A stretch of DNA of 64,000 nt, taken from NCBI GenBank assembly GCA_028023455.1, contig JAQFVV010006696.1, positions 218,501-282,500 of the forward strand. Reading direction: 5' to 3'. The position numbers and the translations under genes were made by a program. Positions 1-12,200 of the stretch are shown here, in pieces (position 1 is the first letter of the stretch; each line of letters begins with the position of its first letter). The notes beneath the pieces were generated by a model. The model was not told the origin of the DNA. It did not search any database and worked only from the letters and a program-made list of their open reading frames with translations. Source of the stretch: Epiperipatus broadwayi. Taxonomy: Eukaryota; Onychophora; Udeonychophora; Euonychophora; Peripatidae.

Positions 1-330
1 AGAAAACCAAATCTCCACTTTTAGACTTTTTGAATTAACTTTAAAAATGATTAAAAATAAAAACAACAGGAATATATAATTAGCAAGCTTACTTGTTTTT
101 AATCAAATTGATTAAAACAGGTGGTGAAAGTAAAGTATTTTTAAATTAATTTTATAAACAAAGTAGTGAAAGTAAACTATTTTAAATATAAACATGTATG
201 TGTTTAAATACATGTAAGCTTTTTTTTAATAATAGTAAAAACATTTTAATGACATTTAATGAAAATTTAGTTGTTTTTTTCCTTTTCAAATTTTAGTAAT
301 AAAACAACTGAATCAAAAATCAATCTGGTT
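1..330. repeat. Direct repeat, copy 1 (second copy at 3898-4230)
   Basis: About 330 bp that recur in the same orientation at 3898-4230 with roughly 90% identity by eye; both copies contain 'aggtggtgaaagtaaagtat' and 'gtagtgaaagtaaactattt'. The homology stops abruptly after 'ggttca' in both copies: copy 1 continues into unique sequence, copy 2 into a (TA)n tract. No coding potential is seen. The two copies bracket the gypsy gag/LTR remnant, so they may be the ends of a larger inserted unit or an older interspersed repeat. Copy 1 may continue left of the window. Confidence 0.8.
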
Positions 331-573
331 CACCTGCCTCAATACACGATCACAAAAAAACTTTCCTGCAACCTTTTGTTTTTTTTTTTTTGAAAAAAAA
401 AAAACTCTAAACAATTTTAAACAATCCCTAGAAATTTGGCTGAATGTTTGCCTTGCACTCATGAAAAACAAAATATTTCATTTTCAACAATTATCCATTC
501 TTATAAATCATTAACCAAAATTTTTTTTAAAAACAGTTTCTCCGATCAATATCACTTATGCTTGGTCAGGCGG

Positions 574-1860
574 TTACTTTTTATGGAGAGTTTGGTCAGG
601 ATGATCTACTCTCTTGAACCTGTCTTCAGGTTCTCTTGATACCTTGCCAAAATCTACAGCCTTTAAAAATTCTGCCATTTCTTCTATCGACTGCCCATTA
701 TTACTCAGCATCATTTGTTGTATGTGTGGTAGCATATTATGCTGGATAGTCCTCGTGATTTCATCATCCAACAATGGAAAAGCTGTTAATGCTTTGAGTT
801 TTGCTACCTCTCTATAAAAAAATTGCGTGTGTGTTTTACCACTAATGCTGGAATATTTCTCATGGAATATTTTATAGAGTATCCCATAATGTCGGCTTCA
901 CTCCAAAACATTCTAAAAATGGTGTGCCTACAATCCTCAAATGTTCTTGGTTTGGTGAATAAAGTGTGCCACCAGTCAGAGGCTGTTTCATGAAGGTGGT
1001 TACTGGTCACTGTATCTTTATCCCTTTTTAGCCAGTCTTGGACACAAAACATATTAGCTAAATTTCCTAAATGATTTAGTGGGCTTTCTCCCACCTCAGC
1101 CTTGAATGTTTCTATTAGGAATTGCTTTTCCAAGAATCTACTGGAGGTTACTTTCTGTATTTTACTTCTCAACTTTCTATATTCATTTCTGTTTCATACT
1201 GTTTGTCTTCAGTGTAGAACGCCCTAGGTTTATTCTCTATCCCAGCTAGCCTATATTCAAGTCCTTTTATCATATCAATACATGTTTGTTGCACTTCTGT
1301 TTTCAAATTATCCTTACTTTCCTTTATGCCATCAAACATTTTTTCTAATTTTCTGACAGCATCATCAACCCTCAGATCTATTTCTCTCTGCATTTTTCCT
1401 TCCTTTAACATCTCCAATTCTACTTGTGTTGTTTTATGTATGTCTATCCATCCTTCAACCTGCACCATCTTTATTTCTAAACTACCTGTCCTAACACTAC
1501 CTTGCTGTACCTCATATTTTACTTCTTTCATATCTTCCTTTAAAATTTCAACTTCCTGAACCTCCTTATTCGGATCTTTCTCTATGGATTTTTAGCTGCC
1601 TGATTTTTGTTGACTTTCTTCAATATTTCTGTCTTATTCCTTTCACTTCTGCTCTCAACTCCTGCAGTATTGTTTGTTGACTCTGTTTACATTTCTAGCA
1701 TCTCTTGTCATATTTCTTTCATCTCGTCTTGCTGATTTTGTTTCATTTCTATTATCAACTTTATCATCATCTGAGTTTCTCTCTCTTATTTTTCTACTAT
1801 CTGGGGGTATTTAAATGAAACAGTGCTCTCTTCCAAACCTATCACCCTTTCTCCTTCATC
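574..1860 (-). pseudogene. Ty3/gypsy-type gag remnant (coiled coil + capsid-like region)
   Basis: A minus-strand reading is broken into at least three frames (1169-1531, 804-1172, 574-774). The N-terminal part is rich in Lys/Glu and heptad-like, as in the coiled coil of many invertebrate gypsy Gag proteins. The middle part has a capsid-like segment with 'ETASDWWHTLF', which matches the usual Gag pattern of a conserved Trp after a helix. 1532-1860 continues the pyrimidine-rich antisense look of a coiled coil but is interrupted by stops. A primer-binding-site-like sequence and an LTR-like region follow to the right (upstream on this strand), as expected for gag next to a 5' LTR. No pol was found to its left. 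The protein is not intact; the family call rests on context more than on strong motifs. Confidence 0.6.
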
Positions 1861-2253
1861 TTTACCTTCTATTTTTACACAAGGCTAACTCGCTATATTA
1901 ACTTTTTTTTTCTAAACAAAAAAATCTCAAAACAAATAAAATGCAATTTATTTATATGCAAGAAGACACCAAACTATACTTACTACTTTTAAATTCGAAA
2001 ATTTTACTCCAAAGTATTTTCTTCTCAACTGTTTATTAATTATTTCATATGAAAAGGCAAACAATCTATTTTTCACACTTTTGACTTCGAATTTATGTCA
2101 TTTGAAAAAGATGAAACCCTGTTCTACCAAACTGCTCTAACAATACATGACATAACCAACACTAACTGATCCCTGCCTACTATATCTTGCCTTTTACAAC
2201 TGAAATCTTTCTCAACCGTCTAAACAAAATCTCACATGGGCTTGAAAATTTGA

Positions 2254-2271
2254 AGCCCACATTGGGCACCA
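2254..2271 (-). other. Primer-binding-site-like sequence of a gypsy element
   Basis: On the minus strand this reads TGGTGCCCAATGTGGGCT, close to the TGGCGCCCAACGTGGGG-type primer-binding site common in Ty3/gypsy elements. It lies between the gag remnant and a sequence ending in GTTACA, a plausible LTR 3' end. The gap of about 14 bases between LTR end and primer site is longer than usual. Confidence 0.6.
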
Positions 2272-2285
2272 AAAATTAATATATA

Positions 2286-3260
2286 TGTAACAGGAGAAAG
2301 CTTTGAGATTCACATATACTGACCACTAGAGCGCCACTATTCCAAAAATCAGAACTAGACACTTATTTTAAGGGTGGACAGGATATGCAAATCTGAATGT
2401 GCTGGACTAAACTCAGGAAGAAACAAGATATCTTAAATATTGTTTAGACAGTTGAGAATAAAAGCACAAAAACAAATGTCAGCCAAATAAATTTAAACAA
2501 TTTATTAATTTTATTAAAAGTTGGACAATAGAGTAAAGACATCTAGCCACATATACAATAGTGGCTTATATTAATACATACATATTTACCAGAGAGTACA
2601 CAAGAGTATGACAAACATGAATGCATTAAACATTTTGGCGGCAAAATTCTCTCACCTAAAATATAAGAAATGATTAGGATAATATCTTCTTGCTGGCGAA
2701 TTGTAAAATTACAAAAAAACAACAACTCTAGCTTCCTGAATTAGAGGTAATAAAACAGTTACTGTCCTGCTAGAAATCAACAACACCAGCGTGGACATAT
2801 GAGCAGTAGTATTCTAACTACTGTCATTAAAACGCTGCATGACTTCTGGGTATAATACTACATTAAAAGAAAATGTTGTTGATCTCACATACAAGACAAG
2901 CAAAAGATATTTGATTATGATCTTATATAATCCAGAAAAAATGACTACTTTCAGACAACCCGAAGAAATAACTTGACAAATAGCCAGCAAAGAGATTTTG
3001 TTGTTTGAACAAAAAGCGCAAACTAAACCTGCTTAAAGATTCTTTTTTTTTACAACTAAGGGCAGGTGAATAAATAAAGAATACAAAAACTGCCAATGCA
3101 TTTTGTAATAGTTGACTAAATAAACTGGTATATATTAAACATATAAAATACAATATCCTAATTCACCCCCTGATAAATGAAAATTGCAAACAAATTTGGA
3201 AACTTAAAACTAAGATTCCAAGACATACTTTAAATACTAGAAAAACTACATACAGATAAT
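2286..3260 (-). repeat. LTR-like region of the minus-strand gypsy remnant
   Basis: This stretch is homologous, in opposite orientation, to about 28190-29110 at the 3' end of the plus-strand gypsy remnant. Shared blocks include 'gagtttagtccagcacattcag' and the region around 'ctgctggc..tt.taa.attacaaa'. Its inner edge is TGTAAC (plus strand) next to the primer-binding site. The outer edge is uncertain; similarity fades around 3260. Both copies carry many substitutions, so this is an old element. Confidence 0.55.
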
Positions 3261-3897
3261 AAATTATTAAAAATAATTAATACCATTTTAAAACATGCTT
3301 ATCATTAGTTTGAGTGGAGATTTAATTAAATAAAATTTATTTACCATGGCTAGAATAGGAAAAGTTTATCTTATGGTAAGGCAGAGTTCTAGTGATTCAT
3401 GATGAGTGAACACTTCTGATAATAGTTCATATTTCAGGCGATTTCCTTTATTCACAAAGACAAGTGTTGAGGCAAATTGGGAATCCAGCTATGTCAGAAT
3501 TTTATGGCATGACTAAAGAACTGCTTGGAGCCTGAGGCTCATCTTTATTTGAATTAGCACTGCATCTTAAGGTTTCCAATACGTAAAGCAGCGTTTGTTG
3601 ACATCATGAAAGCAAATTTCAAAAATCTCTTAAATGTTCAAACTGTGATTAATAAGAAGTTGAATTAAGCATTTTTAAAAACAGCTTCTGGCTCCTCTCC
3701 TAACAAGAAACTTTGTCTTAGTCTCTAGAATAATAGAAACTACCTCCTTTCTGGCGGGCTAAAGTTACCATACTACATTTCCCATAAAAAACCTTTTTTA
3801 TTAACAAATTCTATACCTCAGTCAGGGAAAATATTAATTCCCCACTAAATCCAATTTTAGAATTCCAACCAGGTATTATTGTAACCAAAATAACAAA
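3261..3897. other. No recognised feature
   Basis: A+T-rich sequence without a convincing reading frame. It could be the outer part of the LTR-like region, but I could not align it with the other copy. Confidence 0.4.
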
Positions 3898-4230
3898 TAA
3901 AAAACCAAATCTCTGCTTTTAGGATTTTAGAATTAACTTTAAAAATGATTAAAAACAAAAGCAACAGGAATATATAATTAGCAAGCTTACCTGTTTTTAA
4001 TCAAATTGATTAAAACAGGTGGTGAAAGTAAAGTATTTTTAAATTAATTTTATAAACAAAGTAGTGAAAGTAAACTATTTTAAATATAAACACATATGTG
4101 TTTATATACACATGTGCTTTTTTTTCATAACAATAAAAACATTTTAACGGCATTGAATGAAAATTAAGTTGTTTTTCCATTTTTAAATTTTAGTAATAAA
4201 ACAACTGAATCAGAAATCAATCAGGTTCAA
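3898..4230. repeat. Direct repeat, copy 2 (see 1-330)
   Basis: Second copy of the ~330-bp repeat at the left edge of the window, same orientation. It ends exactly where a long (TA)n tract starts. Confidence 0.8.
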
Positions 4231-4241
4231 TATATATATAA

Positions 4242-4317
<76 letters not shown>
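4231..4317. repeat. (TA)n microsatellite
   Basis: Nearly pure TA dinucleotides after a short imperfect start; abuts the end of the direct repeat. Confidence 0.95.
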
Positions 4318-4319
<2 letters not shown>

Positions 4320-4620
4320 CACACAGATGAGATGAGAAAGTAAAAAAAAAAACTTTATTAAAAAAATAAAAAAGTTTTAAAACGAAATCTTCAATAAAAC
4401 CTTAAAAAGATTTAGTTTAAAAATTTTTTATTTTTTTAATAAAGTTTATTTTTTAATTTCTCATATATATTTTAGAGTTTAGATGATTGTTAATTTTCTG
4501 TTTTCTTAAAAACAATTTTTTTTTTAATTTGCAAACTTTATATTTTAATTTCATGTTTAATAAAAACAATAATGTAACGGCTTATGTGCCCGTTACAATA
4601 TATATATATATATATATATA

Positions 4621-4633
4621 TGAAAATCATTGT

Positions 4634-4673
<40 letters not shown>

Positions 4674-4686
4674 ACAATGATTTTCA
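4621..4686. repeat. Palindrome: (TA)n capped by inverted arms
   Basis: The arm gaaaatcattgtaacaata is followed by (TA)n and by the exact reverse complement of the arm. The whole can form a long hairpin or cruciform. Another (TA)n lies just left at 4599-4620, preceded by 'ccgttacaata'. Confidence 0.9.
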
Positions 4687-4689
4687 AAG

Positions 4690-5639
4690 GTTGCATTAAT
4701 ACAAATGTATTTTGTGGGTTCATCCATGTCAGGAAAGTTGAGTTTGCTAATGCAGTTCAACAACACTCATCATAATCAGCCATATCACTCCATACTATAG
4801 ATTCAGGTAATAAAATGTATTTCTTTGGTACCAGGATGATATCAAGATGTGATAATCTATACCACTTAAAAATAGGGAAGCCATTAAGATACTTGAAAGG
4901 CCAGATTGTATCAATAAGCGAGATGATACATGCAAACCTCCTCCCCATTTGGAAATATTTTTTTAAAAGACATTATTAATTTAACATTTTCGCTATTAGT
5001 GGAACATTAAAGTTTTTTTTCAAATCAGTGATTGCAACACCTTTACAACCATCTTTCTACCTTTTATCACCCAGTGGGTGACTTGTATGATCAAGTTGAA
5101 ATATTGTTGTATCAATATTTAAAATTTTTTAACAAGGATGAACCAGCAAAATATAGCTTATATATAATATTAGTGGATGTCTGTATTTTTTCAAAGAAAT
5201 ATATGTAATTGTGTAATTAAATTTTTATAAATACAGTAATTAGATAATCAAAAAGTTTATCCACCTAGGAGTGTTTTTGATTATTCTAGGAAGCTTTGTT
5301 AACTAACACTTTGAAAAGCTAAGCTTCCAACAATTACATGATCTTAACATTTGCTGCTTACCTGTTAATTATGTCATGTTTGTAATTTTTGTATTAGCCT
5401 AGCTACTTTTATTTAACTTTCATTATAATTTTTTCCAATTTACAATATGTTTACATTATTAAAATTGAAGTCAAATCTATAAAGCCATGATTTATTATGG
5501 TTGTAAACAACATCTGCTGAAATATTTTCATCTACTTTACAATTTTGTTTTGATTTCTGAACCCATTTTAATAACAACAAGTTATATATCCACTACCATA
5601 TCTACATATCTATTCATAAATGACAATTTTTATTTATAA
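4690..5639. other. No recognised gene
   Basis: A 63-codon minus-strand open frame at 4757-4948 has no motif I recognise and no supporting splice or start context. The rest is A+T-rich and featureless. Confidence 0.4.
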
Positions 5640-6734
5640 TTGAGCTTTTATCTTTAGAGGTATTTATTGAAAAATTGATGATCCATTCCTATAATCATCA
5701 ATCATAATTATTCAAAAAGATACAAATGCCAATCACTATAAATTTTTGATTGTAATAAAATCTTGATATTGATCTCTAGAACTACCAACTAAACTACTGG
5801 ATGACTAGCTGGTATTGAGGTGAGATTTTACGTATAAAATATTAAATTCTCACACTATTATAGGACAATATTATATGTTTACTCCTGTTGTTAAATGGAC
5901 TTGATTATTTATTATTTGTTATCCAGTATGACTGACTAAATCTTATGTGGAGTGGCTATTGTTATCAGTAGTACTGGTTATGTCAATCGGAGTCCCCATA
6001 TCCAGAGATATCATGCAGTCAATCATGACACATTATAAAACCTTAAGGGTAGACTAGTTAAAGCCAGTGAATGAAAAGATTGGTTAACAGGATGAATATA
6101 TTACATTATTCATACATTAAGTTGCTAGACTTAATAAATATTTAGAGCAGGAAGTTAATAGCCATCCTGGTTAAGCATAATCATAATATTATATGATACA
6201 AATGAAGAATAATCTCACTTTTCCAAGCATCAAACTGATTTGTTCTACAAGATTATAAATCACCCATAATGGAATAAATTTCTTAAATGTTTATATTATT
6301 TAATTGCAATTTTGTGTATGTTTTTTTCATTTATTCAACTTTGTTTTTTCATGCCACATCAATTATGTACCTTTTTGCTGGCTTTGCCATATTATATTTA
6401 TCCAACTTTGCATTATCCCTGCAATAACTCAAACAAATCTCAGATGTAAATAATTATATATTATATTAAACAAATGACACTCATCATTCTAGTTTTATGG
6501 AATCAAGCATATAACTTCTAAGTTTGAATACAGAATAGTTACAGGCATATGAAGAGAAACCATAATGTGGAAGATGTAAAGAGTAACCACACACAATCTA
6601 CAAATAAAGTGAATGGCACATTTAGCCATTTTGTTCTGTTCTGTTCCAATTATTGAGTAATTATTCAGGCTAGACAGTGTCTGATTATGTCATTAGGAAT
6701 CTGATCCCATATACAATTCAAGGGTTCCATTACA
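5640..6734 (+). repeat. 5' LTR region of gypsy element A
   Basis: Direct repeat of 14050-15415. Matched landmarks are 'cataatcatcaatcataatta', 'tgaggtgagattttac', 'cacccataatggaataaa', 'gttctgttc' and 'ttaggaatctg.tcccata'. It ends in CATTACA, directly before the primer-binding-site-like sequence. The left edge is approximate. Confidence 0.7.
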
Positions 6735-6736
6735 AA

Positions 6737-6755
6737 TGGCACAACCAATTATTGG
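6737..6755 (+). other. Degenerate primer-binding site of gypsy element A
   Basis: TGGCACAACCAATTATTGG starts two bases after the LTR end TTACA. It resembles the TGGCGCCCAACGTGGGG class, with several changes. Confidence 0.5.
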
Positions 6756-7469
6756 ACATGAATCAAATAGATGATGATTCCACTTTTCATCTGTTTCATT
6801 ACAAATAGTAAACAACATGTGAATACAAACTCCAATGATTGTAAAATCTTACCTTGTAAAATTGATATAATGATTTGTTGTAATTTCAAAACATTATTAT
6901 CATACATGACACCAATACTCAATAAACTACTTTATCTAAAAAAATAAGATTCTTTAATGAATACCAAATTAAAGAAAAATAAAATATTAGAATATTACAG
7001 TAGGTAAATTCACTTAATGTATCATATGAAAACCACATAAATGGGAATCTAAAAATATAATCATAATAAATTAAGGATAGTTATCCAATTAATTGGAGAT
7101 CTTAGCAAAGTGCATAATAACAAATTCAAATACTATGATTAGGAAGCAAACATTACCTTATAATATCCAAGTAAAAACAGGAAAACTTGTCTGATGTTGA
7201 ATGAGTATTATTTTATTAAATGTATTTCATAATCAAAGTTCCAAATATGTGAAACAGAAATAGAAAAATGTCAAGGTAAATTATAATAATAAGAAAATAC
7301 AGATTAATGGATACATAAATTACATAAGCTATCAAAAATAAATTAGAAGGAAAAAATAAACTTAACCCTGCAATAAAAATAAGGATGATGGTCCAAGTAA
7401 AAGCCAATCAAGGTCAGTGTAAGGGTCAATGAAAATGCTATGCACCTGATTATGATGATGGTGCAACAA

Positions 7470-9110
7470 ATGTTTGATAAAGAGAACAGTAAATTGGACC
7501 TTAGGAAGGTAGATCTTGCTCAATTGATGACATAGATGTGATCAGTGTAGTCAGAAATGACCAAACTGTCCATCAGTTTAAAAAATAAAATGGATAAACA
7601 GAATAATGAAATCAAAACAGAATTCATAAGAATAAGTAACCAAACTTCAGAATATCAATGATGTGAAGGAAACAATTGAAAAAATGGTCTTTAAATGTCA
7701 AAATAAAATGATGGAATAACAAAGGTAGGTTGAAGGTTAGTTTAATGATGAAGTTGTGGAAATTATATGATCATGTGAATGCCTAATCTGCAATATGAAG
7801 GTAAGAGAAGAACAATAGAAATCACAAGTGTAGAGGGAGCTAAAGTAATAAGATTCAAAAAATATGTCACATGGAAACCATAGAAAATAATTTAGTGATC
7901 AATGTAGAAGGAAATATGAAATTAATGGAAAACGCTAATATGAGACATATGGAATCACAGTTGCAACCATGAATAAAATCTCATAAAATAATGAAAGCCT
8001 CAAAAAGTTGACTGAAATTCAAAATAAGTTTTCATCCAACTACAAAAACTAAATGGATCAATTGACTTATACATCAAGAATCAAGGTATAGGTTAATAAA
8101 AAGAACCAGAAAGATACCAGGAGATATAAGCTGCAGGATTTCACAGGATCAAGGGTCATAAGATCAATTGACTTATACATCAAGATTCAAGGTAAGGGTT
8201 AATAAAAAGAACCAGAAAGATACCAGGAGATATAAGCTGCAGGATTTCACAGGATCAAGGGTCATAAAAAAGTCATCTATGGGAAAACTAGTTACACTCA
8301 TTACAAAGATCTTATGTAAAGAAAGGGATCACGATAGAAAGGGATCACAATATAATAGATTACATGAATTTTTCATAAGTTAGAATGGAGAATGACACCC
8401 TAAAATATATAAATATGAATAACAATGCTAGTCAACAAATAAGACCCAGAATGTTGCAAGACCAAATCAAAAGTTAATATAACTCAAATTTCAGTCCAAT
8501 ATAAAGATGGTACCATGAGCTCAGTCAACCAGTTTAATAAGGTGTTTAAAGGTTTACATACTGAGACATATGTGAGCTGTACATTTTATGTATTCTTAAC
8601 CTGTTTCTCTTGATAAAGCAGATTTTAACAGAAGGGGATAATATCATTATCACAAACAGCCATTTGCAAGATGAAGCATTGGCATGGAGGAGTCACTTTT
8701 ACAGACTCTGTCAACTTATTAAGATTAAAAGTCACTAGTAGTAAAAAGCTTCTGGAATGAAATAGACAGAAAGTTTAACTATATCAGATAATGCATAAGA
8801 AATACAAAAAGTACACCAGGAGAGAAGTTGGTGAAATTCATTAGGGAACAGATTGCCAGGTTAATAACCCAAGATACTTACCAACTAGCGAAAGACAAAA
8901 CCTTTGCATAGTATGGCAAAACATTTACCTGAAATTTGAGCAATCTTTAATATGCACCAATGTTAGTAACATTGATATGCTAGTGAAATGTCTCAATGGT
9001 CTTGTCATTAATAACAAAAATTTCAATAGTAAATTCAGAAAAACGAAGAAATGACCATTAATGTCACTAACAGCATAAGTAAAAAATAACAGTCAACTTC
9101 AAAAATGGAA
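7470..9110 (+). pseudogene. gag remnant of gypsy element A
   Basis: Broken plus-strand reading. 7560-7990 translates piecewise into Lys/Glu/Asn-rich heptad-like sequence (for example 'NKMDKQNNEIKTEF'), as in the coiled coil of the other gag remnant. Around 8640-8710 a segment 'NSHLQDEALAWRSHFYRLC' parallels the 'NHLHETASDWWHTLF' segment of the remnant at 574-1860, supporting a capsid region. No zinc knuckle was recognised. A 106-bp exact-looking tandem duplication lies inside it. Confidence 0.5.
8056..8267. repeat. 106-bp tandem duplication inside gag remnant
   Basis: Two adjacent copies (8056-8161 and 8162-8267) differ at only about two or three positions. The duplication is therefore much younger than the surrounding decayed element. 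Confidence 0.9.
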
Positions 9111-9274
9111 AGAAAATCATGAAAAATCTATTAACAGAAACAACATGATCAATAACCAACATCTGCAGGGCACAAAATGTACATTCGAAACCATCAAATA
9201 CCATACTAAAGCCACTGACCTCTGGTTATATAGAACCCCTATAAAAATCAGTAGCACAAAATCTAAATGGTTAC

Positions 9275-9526
9275 ATGATTGATCAATCTTCCACTCAAGC
9301 AACAATAATAAATAAAGAAAACAAAAAAAAAACCTTTATTCAGGAAAATGACAATATGACATACACATGGAAAGATAAAGCACATAGATATGCTCTTCAG
9401 TGTTGCTCCATGAAAGAAATATTGTTTGAACATTTGGTTACCAAAGTACTAATAGACTCTGGAAATAAGATATCTGTGGTTTTGTTGGACCTAAAAACAA
9501 AATTATATGAAGAAATACTAACATAA
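9275..9526 (+). pseudogene. Retropepsin-like aspartic protease remnant (element A)
   Basis: An 83-codon open frame contains 'LIDSGNKISVVLLDL' (catalytic DSG codons at 9455-9463). This is the usual flap-strand start of a retroviral/gypsy aspartic protease, in which two subunits each give one Asp. It follows gag and precedes the RT remnant. The rest of the domain, including the second conserved Gly-rich stretch, runs into stops downstream. Confidence 0.65.
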
Positions 9527-9839
9527 AATTTCTACCAGTGATGTCAGTGCAAATTACCATGACTGGCAATTGGTCTCAAAGGAAGTCTGGATAGAGATAA
9601 AGGTTAGCCAAATAATATTCTACCATGTGTTCTTTATCTTAAACAGCATCATTCATGAATCCATATTAGGGCAGAATTCCTACACATGAACAGTTATCTA
9701 GTTGGTTTTCTTAAGAATGTATTCAGAGTAGGTGATGAGGTCTTAGAAATGAAAATGCTGCTAAAATATTAGTACATAAAATTGTCTGCATAGCATTGAC
9801 TGTTCCTGAGAAATGCATACAAAGATAACCAAATCCAAT

Positions 9840-11230
9840 TTGATCAATGGTGTTGATAAAAGCAAGTTACTGTCCATAATTGATAAATACATCATAATTT
9901 TTTCCAAATTGTTAGGAGTAATTATTGGGTTCAATCATAAATCATATTATTTAATGATAAGCCATTTCAATCCAAATCATATACCACCAATATTGTGAGG
10001 TAATAAGCAAGCAAATCAACAAGCTGTTTAAGTGTTGTGTGTATGGGGGGGTGTTATTTCCAATTGGTGTTCACCATACTGTGATACTTTAGCAACAGTG
10101 ACAAAAAAGTGTCAATCACATTTTGTCTACATACCAGTCAAGTAAACAAAATTACTATTCATAATAGGAATATACCACCACCCATCCATGAACTCTTCAT
10201 TATATTTGGGAATATAAAATTATTCTCTACTTTCAACTTAACTTTCATTATTTACAGATAAAACTCTACACAGAGGCTCACCATAACATCACTTTCTGGT
10301 ATGAAAGCATCATATATCAATTCAATGTAATGCCAATTGGATTCATGAAGGGTGGTGATGATCTAATCACATGCGTGGATTAAACCATTTTTTTCCACAT
10401 CAAGAATATGACCATTATTTAAAAGTTGACATCATAATTGCCTCATCAATGGTTGAAGAACAAATTCAACACTTGGAAAAATTCTTTAAGGAATACCTTA
10501 ATAAATGGATCTGTCAAATTTTAAAAATGTATAATAATGAGTAATGAAGTGATCATCTTAGGATGTATCATTGGTTGCATTTGGGTGAGATGTCATCCCA
10601 CAAAATCAGTGCCTTACACAACTTTCCAAATTGTACAAATATGAAACGAACCTGGTCATATTTGTGACTTTATAAAATGTGTTTTTTTTTTACTAAAAAT
10701 TCTCTGATGGTATCAAACCATTGCTGAAACTTATCAGAAAAACTGAAAAATTGGAATTGGATGTAATGTCATGATGATGCATTTGAAAGATTTGACCAGT
10801 ATTTCTAGAGCAGACAGTGCAAGCTTCCCCTGATTTTAAAAAAAAATATGCATACAAATAAATAGAAGTTATTACAACTTAAGGGTGGTGTTATCCAAAA
10901 TACAGGAGGATGGGCAGCAAGGAATTCTCTATTTCATTAACCACATGATAAAGTGTACATAAGTAGATTATATGGATACAGAGACAAAGGTTCTACAAAT
11001 AGTGAAGGCTTTTCTGCAACATTGAAAGATGTTGTTCAGATCAGAGGTGGTAGGTGAATATAGACCACAAAAACCTCAAATTCCTGAACCACAATGACTG
11101 TACTAACAACATTGGTTAGATGCAACATGTTTTACAAGAAATGAAATATAAAGTCTAATACTATAAAGGATCTGAAAACATAGTAGCCATTGTATTAAGT
11201 CAAAATCCATTTTGGATAGAACAACAACAC
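9840..11230 (+). pseudogene. Reverse transcriptase-RNase H remnant (element A)
   Basis: 10260-10350 reads 'YESIIYQFNVMPIGFMKGG', matching the gypsy RT motif with FxVMPFGL. 10425-10500 reads 'KVDIIIASSMVEEQIQHLEKFF', the position of the YxDDI-IAS catalytic box, here missing one Asp. RNase H follows (around 10865-11000) and ends with 'YKGSENIVAIVLSQNPFW' near 11155-11210, equivalent to the G.ENxVADxLSR segment that closes gypsy RNase H. Multiple frameshifts and a damaged catalytic box mean it cannot encode an active enzyme. Confidence 0.65.
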
Positions 11231-11371
11231 CTGTCCACAGACAAAGCCTACATTATCAATACTGATGCAAAATTCAGTAAGAATGTAGACAATGTTTGGT
11301 AAATATTTATGATCTACAACCCCAAGATGAAAAACTAATCCTAATAAGACTTTCAGTGAATAGTTCTGTAT

Positions 11372-12200
11372 ATGACTGATGATCTTAAACAATACATATT
11401 AGAAAATAAGATATTATCATACAAAATGGATAATGAGACAAATGAGTGGAAAATAAAAATAAAAGCAGGCTACAATCCCACTCATCCAAGATATGCATTA
11501 TTTGGGCACTATGGATGCTATAAAACAGAACAGACACTTAAAATTAGTTTTTTTGAACTGGAATGTACAAAGTTATTTTGTCACATCAGTTCAATTAATT
11601 CTATAACCAAAAACAATAAATGAGATATTAGCTATAGTCTTCAATGAACCTTTATTACCAACTAATAAGCAAAATTATCTGTTGACAGTGTAAAATCTCT
11701 GTTTAAAATTTGTGTCATCTTACCCAATATCCCAATCTAATACTAAATGTATGATCAAAAATTTAGGCAACCTCAAAGGATATATGGTAATTGGTAATAA
11801 TTTTAACACATAATGGTACCCATTCCCTATCCTAACAATGGAAGAAATAAAAATAATGACAACAAATAAGATATGTGCTAACCTCTAGTAGAAATCCACA
11901 ATCAAACCGATGAAAACACATCATGGGTGAGCTGGGACCTTGTTTAGAATCTATTTAGAAAAATAGCATAAGGGTTAAAAGTATGAGAAACATATGTCCA
12001 AAGCATTAATTGGAGTGTGAATGAATCCACATGGTTCATCCTGATCATGTTCCATTTAAAATAAGATATTTATAGTTTGTTTAAAACCTACAAACCTATA
12101 ACCACAAAATTCCCAATAGACAATGAAGTGAATCAGTCAAATGTCCATGTCTGAATTAACTACATGGCAAATAAGTGCATGCATCAGAAACTAAGTATAG
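11372..12200 (+). pseudogene. Integrase remnant (element A)
   Basis: An open frame of 83 codons starts here and includes 'HPRYALFGHYGCYKTEQTL', equivalent to the His-His zinc-binding start of gypsy integrases (H..yGH.G..kt...i). A later broken piece around 11890-11960 reads 'NPQSN...HIMGELGPCL', equivalent to the segment with the last catalytic Glu of the DDE core. The middle of the core is not readable. It follows the RNase H remnant directly. Confidence 0.6.

Noticed and set aside
4757-4948. 63-codon minus-strand open frame as a gene
   Set aside because: No recognised motif, no splice support, and random frames of this length are common in the window.
5985-6000. Reverse-complement 'GGGGACTCC' as a possible GDS of the missing catalytic-Ser exon
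   Set aside because: The next codons give Asp and a stop instead of Gly-Gly-Pro, there is no splice acceptor before it, and the position lies in the gypsy LTR. No other GDSGGP-like sequence was seen left of 15708.
8680-8705. Reverse-complement 'AGTGACTCCTCC' as a second candidate for the catalytic-Ser exon
   Set aside because: It reads Ser-Asp-Ser-Ser-Met-Pro, not GDSGGP, and the plus strand is explained by the gag remnant.
9730-9760. GTGATGAGGTCTTAGAAATGAAAA as a hammerhead-like core
   Set aside because: It lies in the pol-coding remnant, lacks a stem II pairing with matching GAAA spacing and has no stem I or III.
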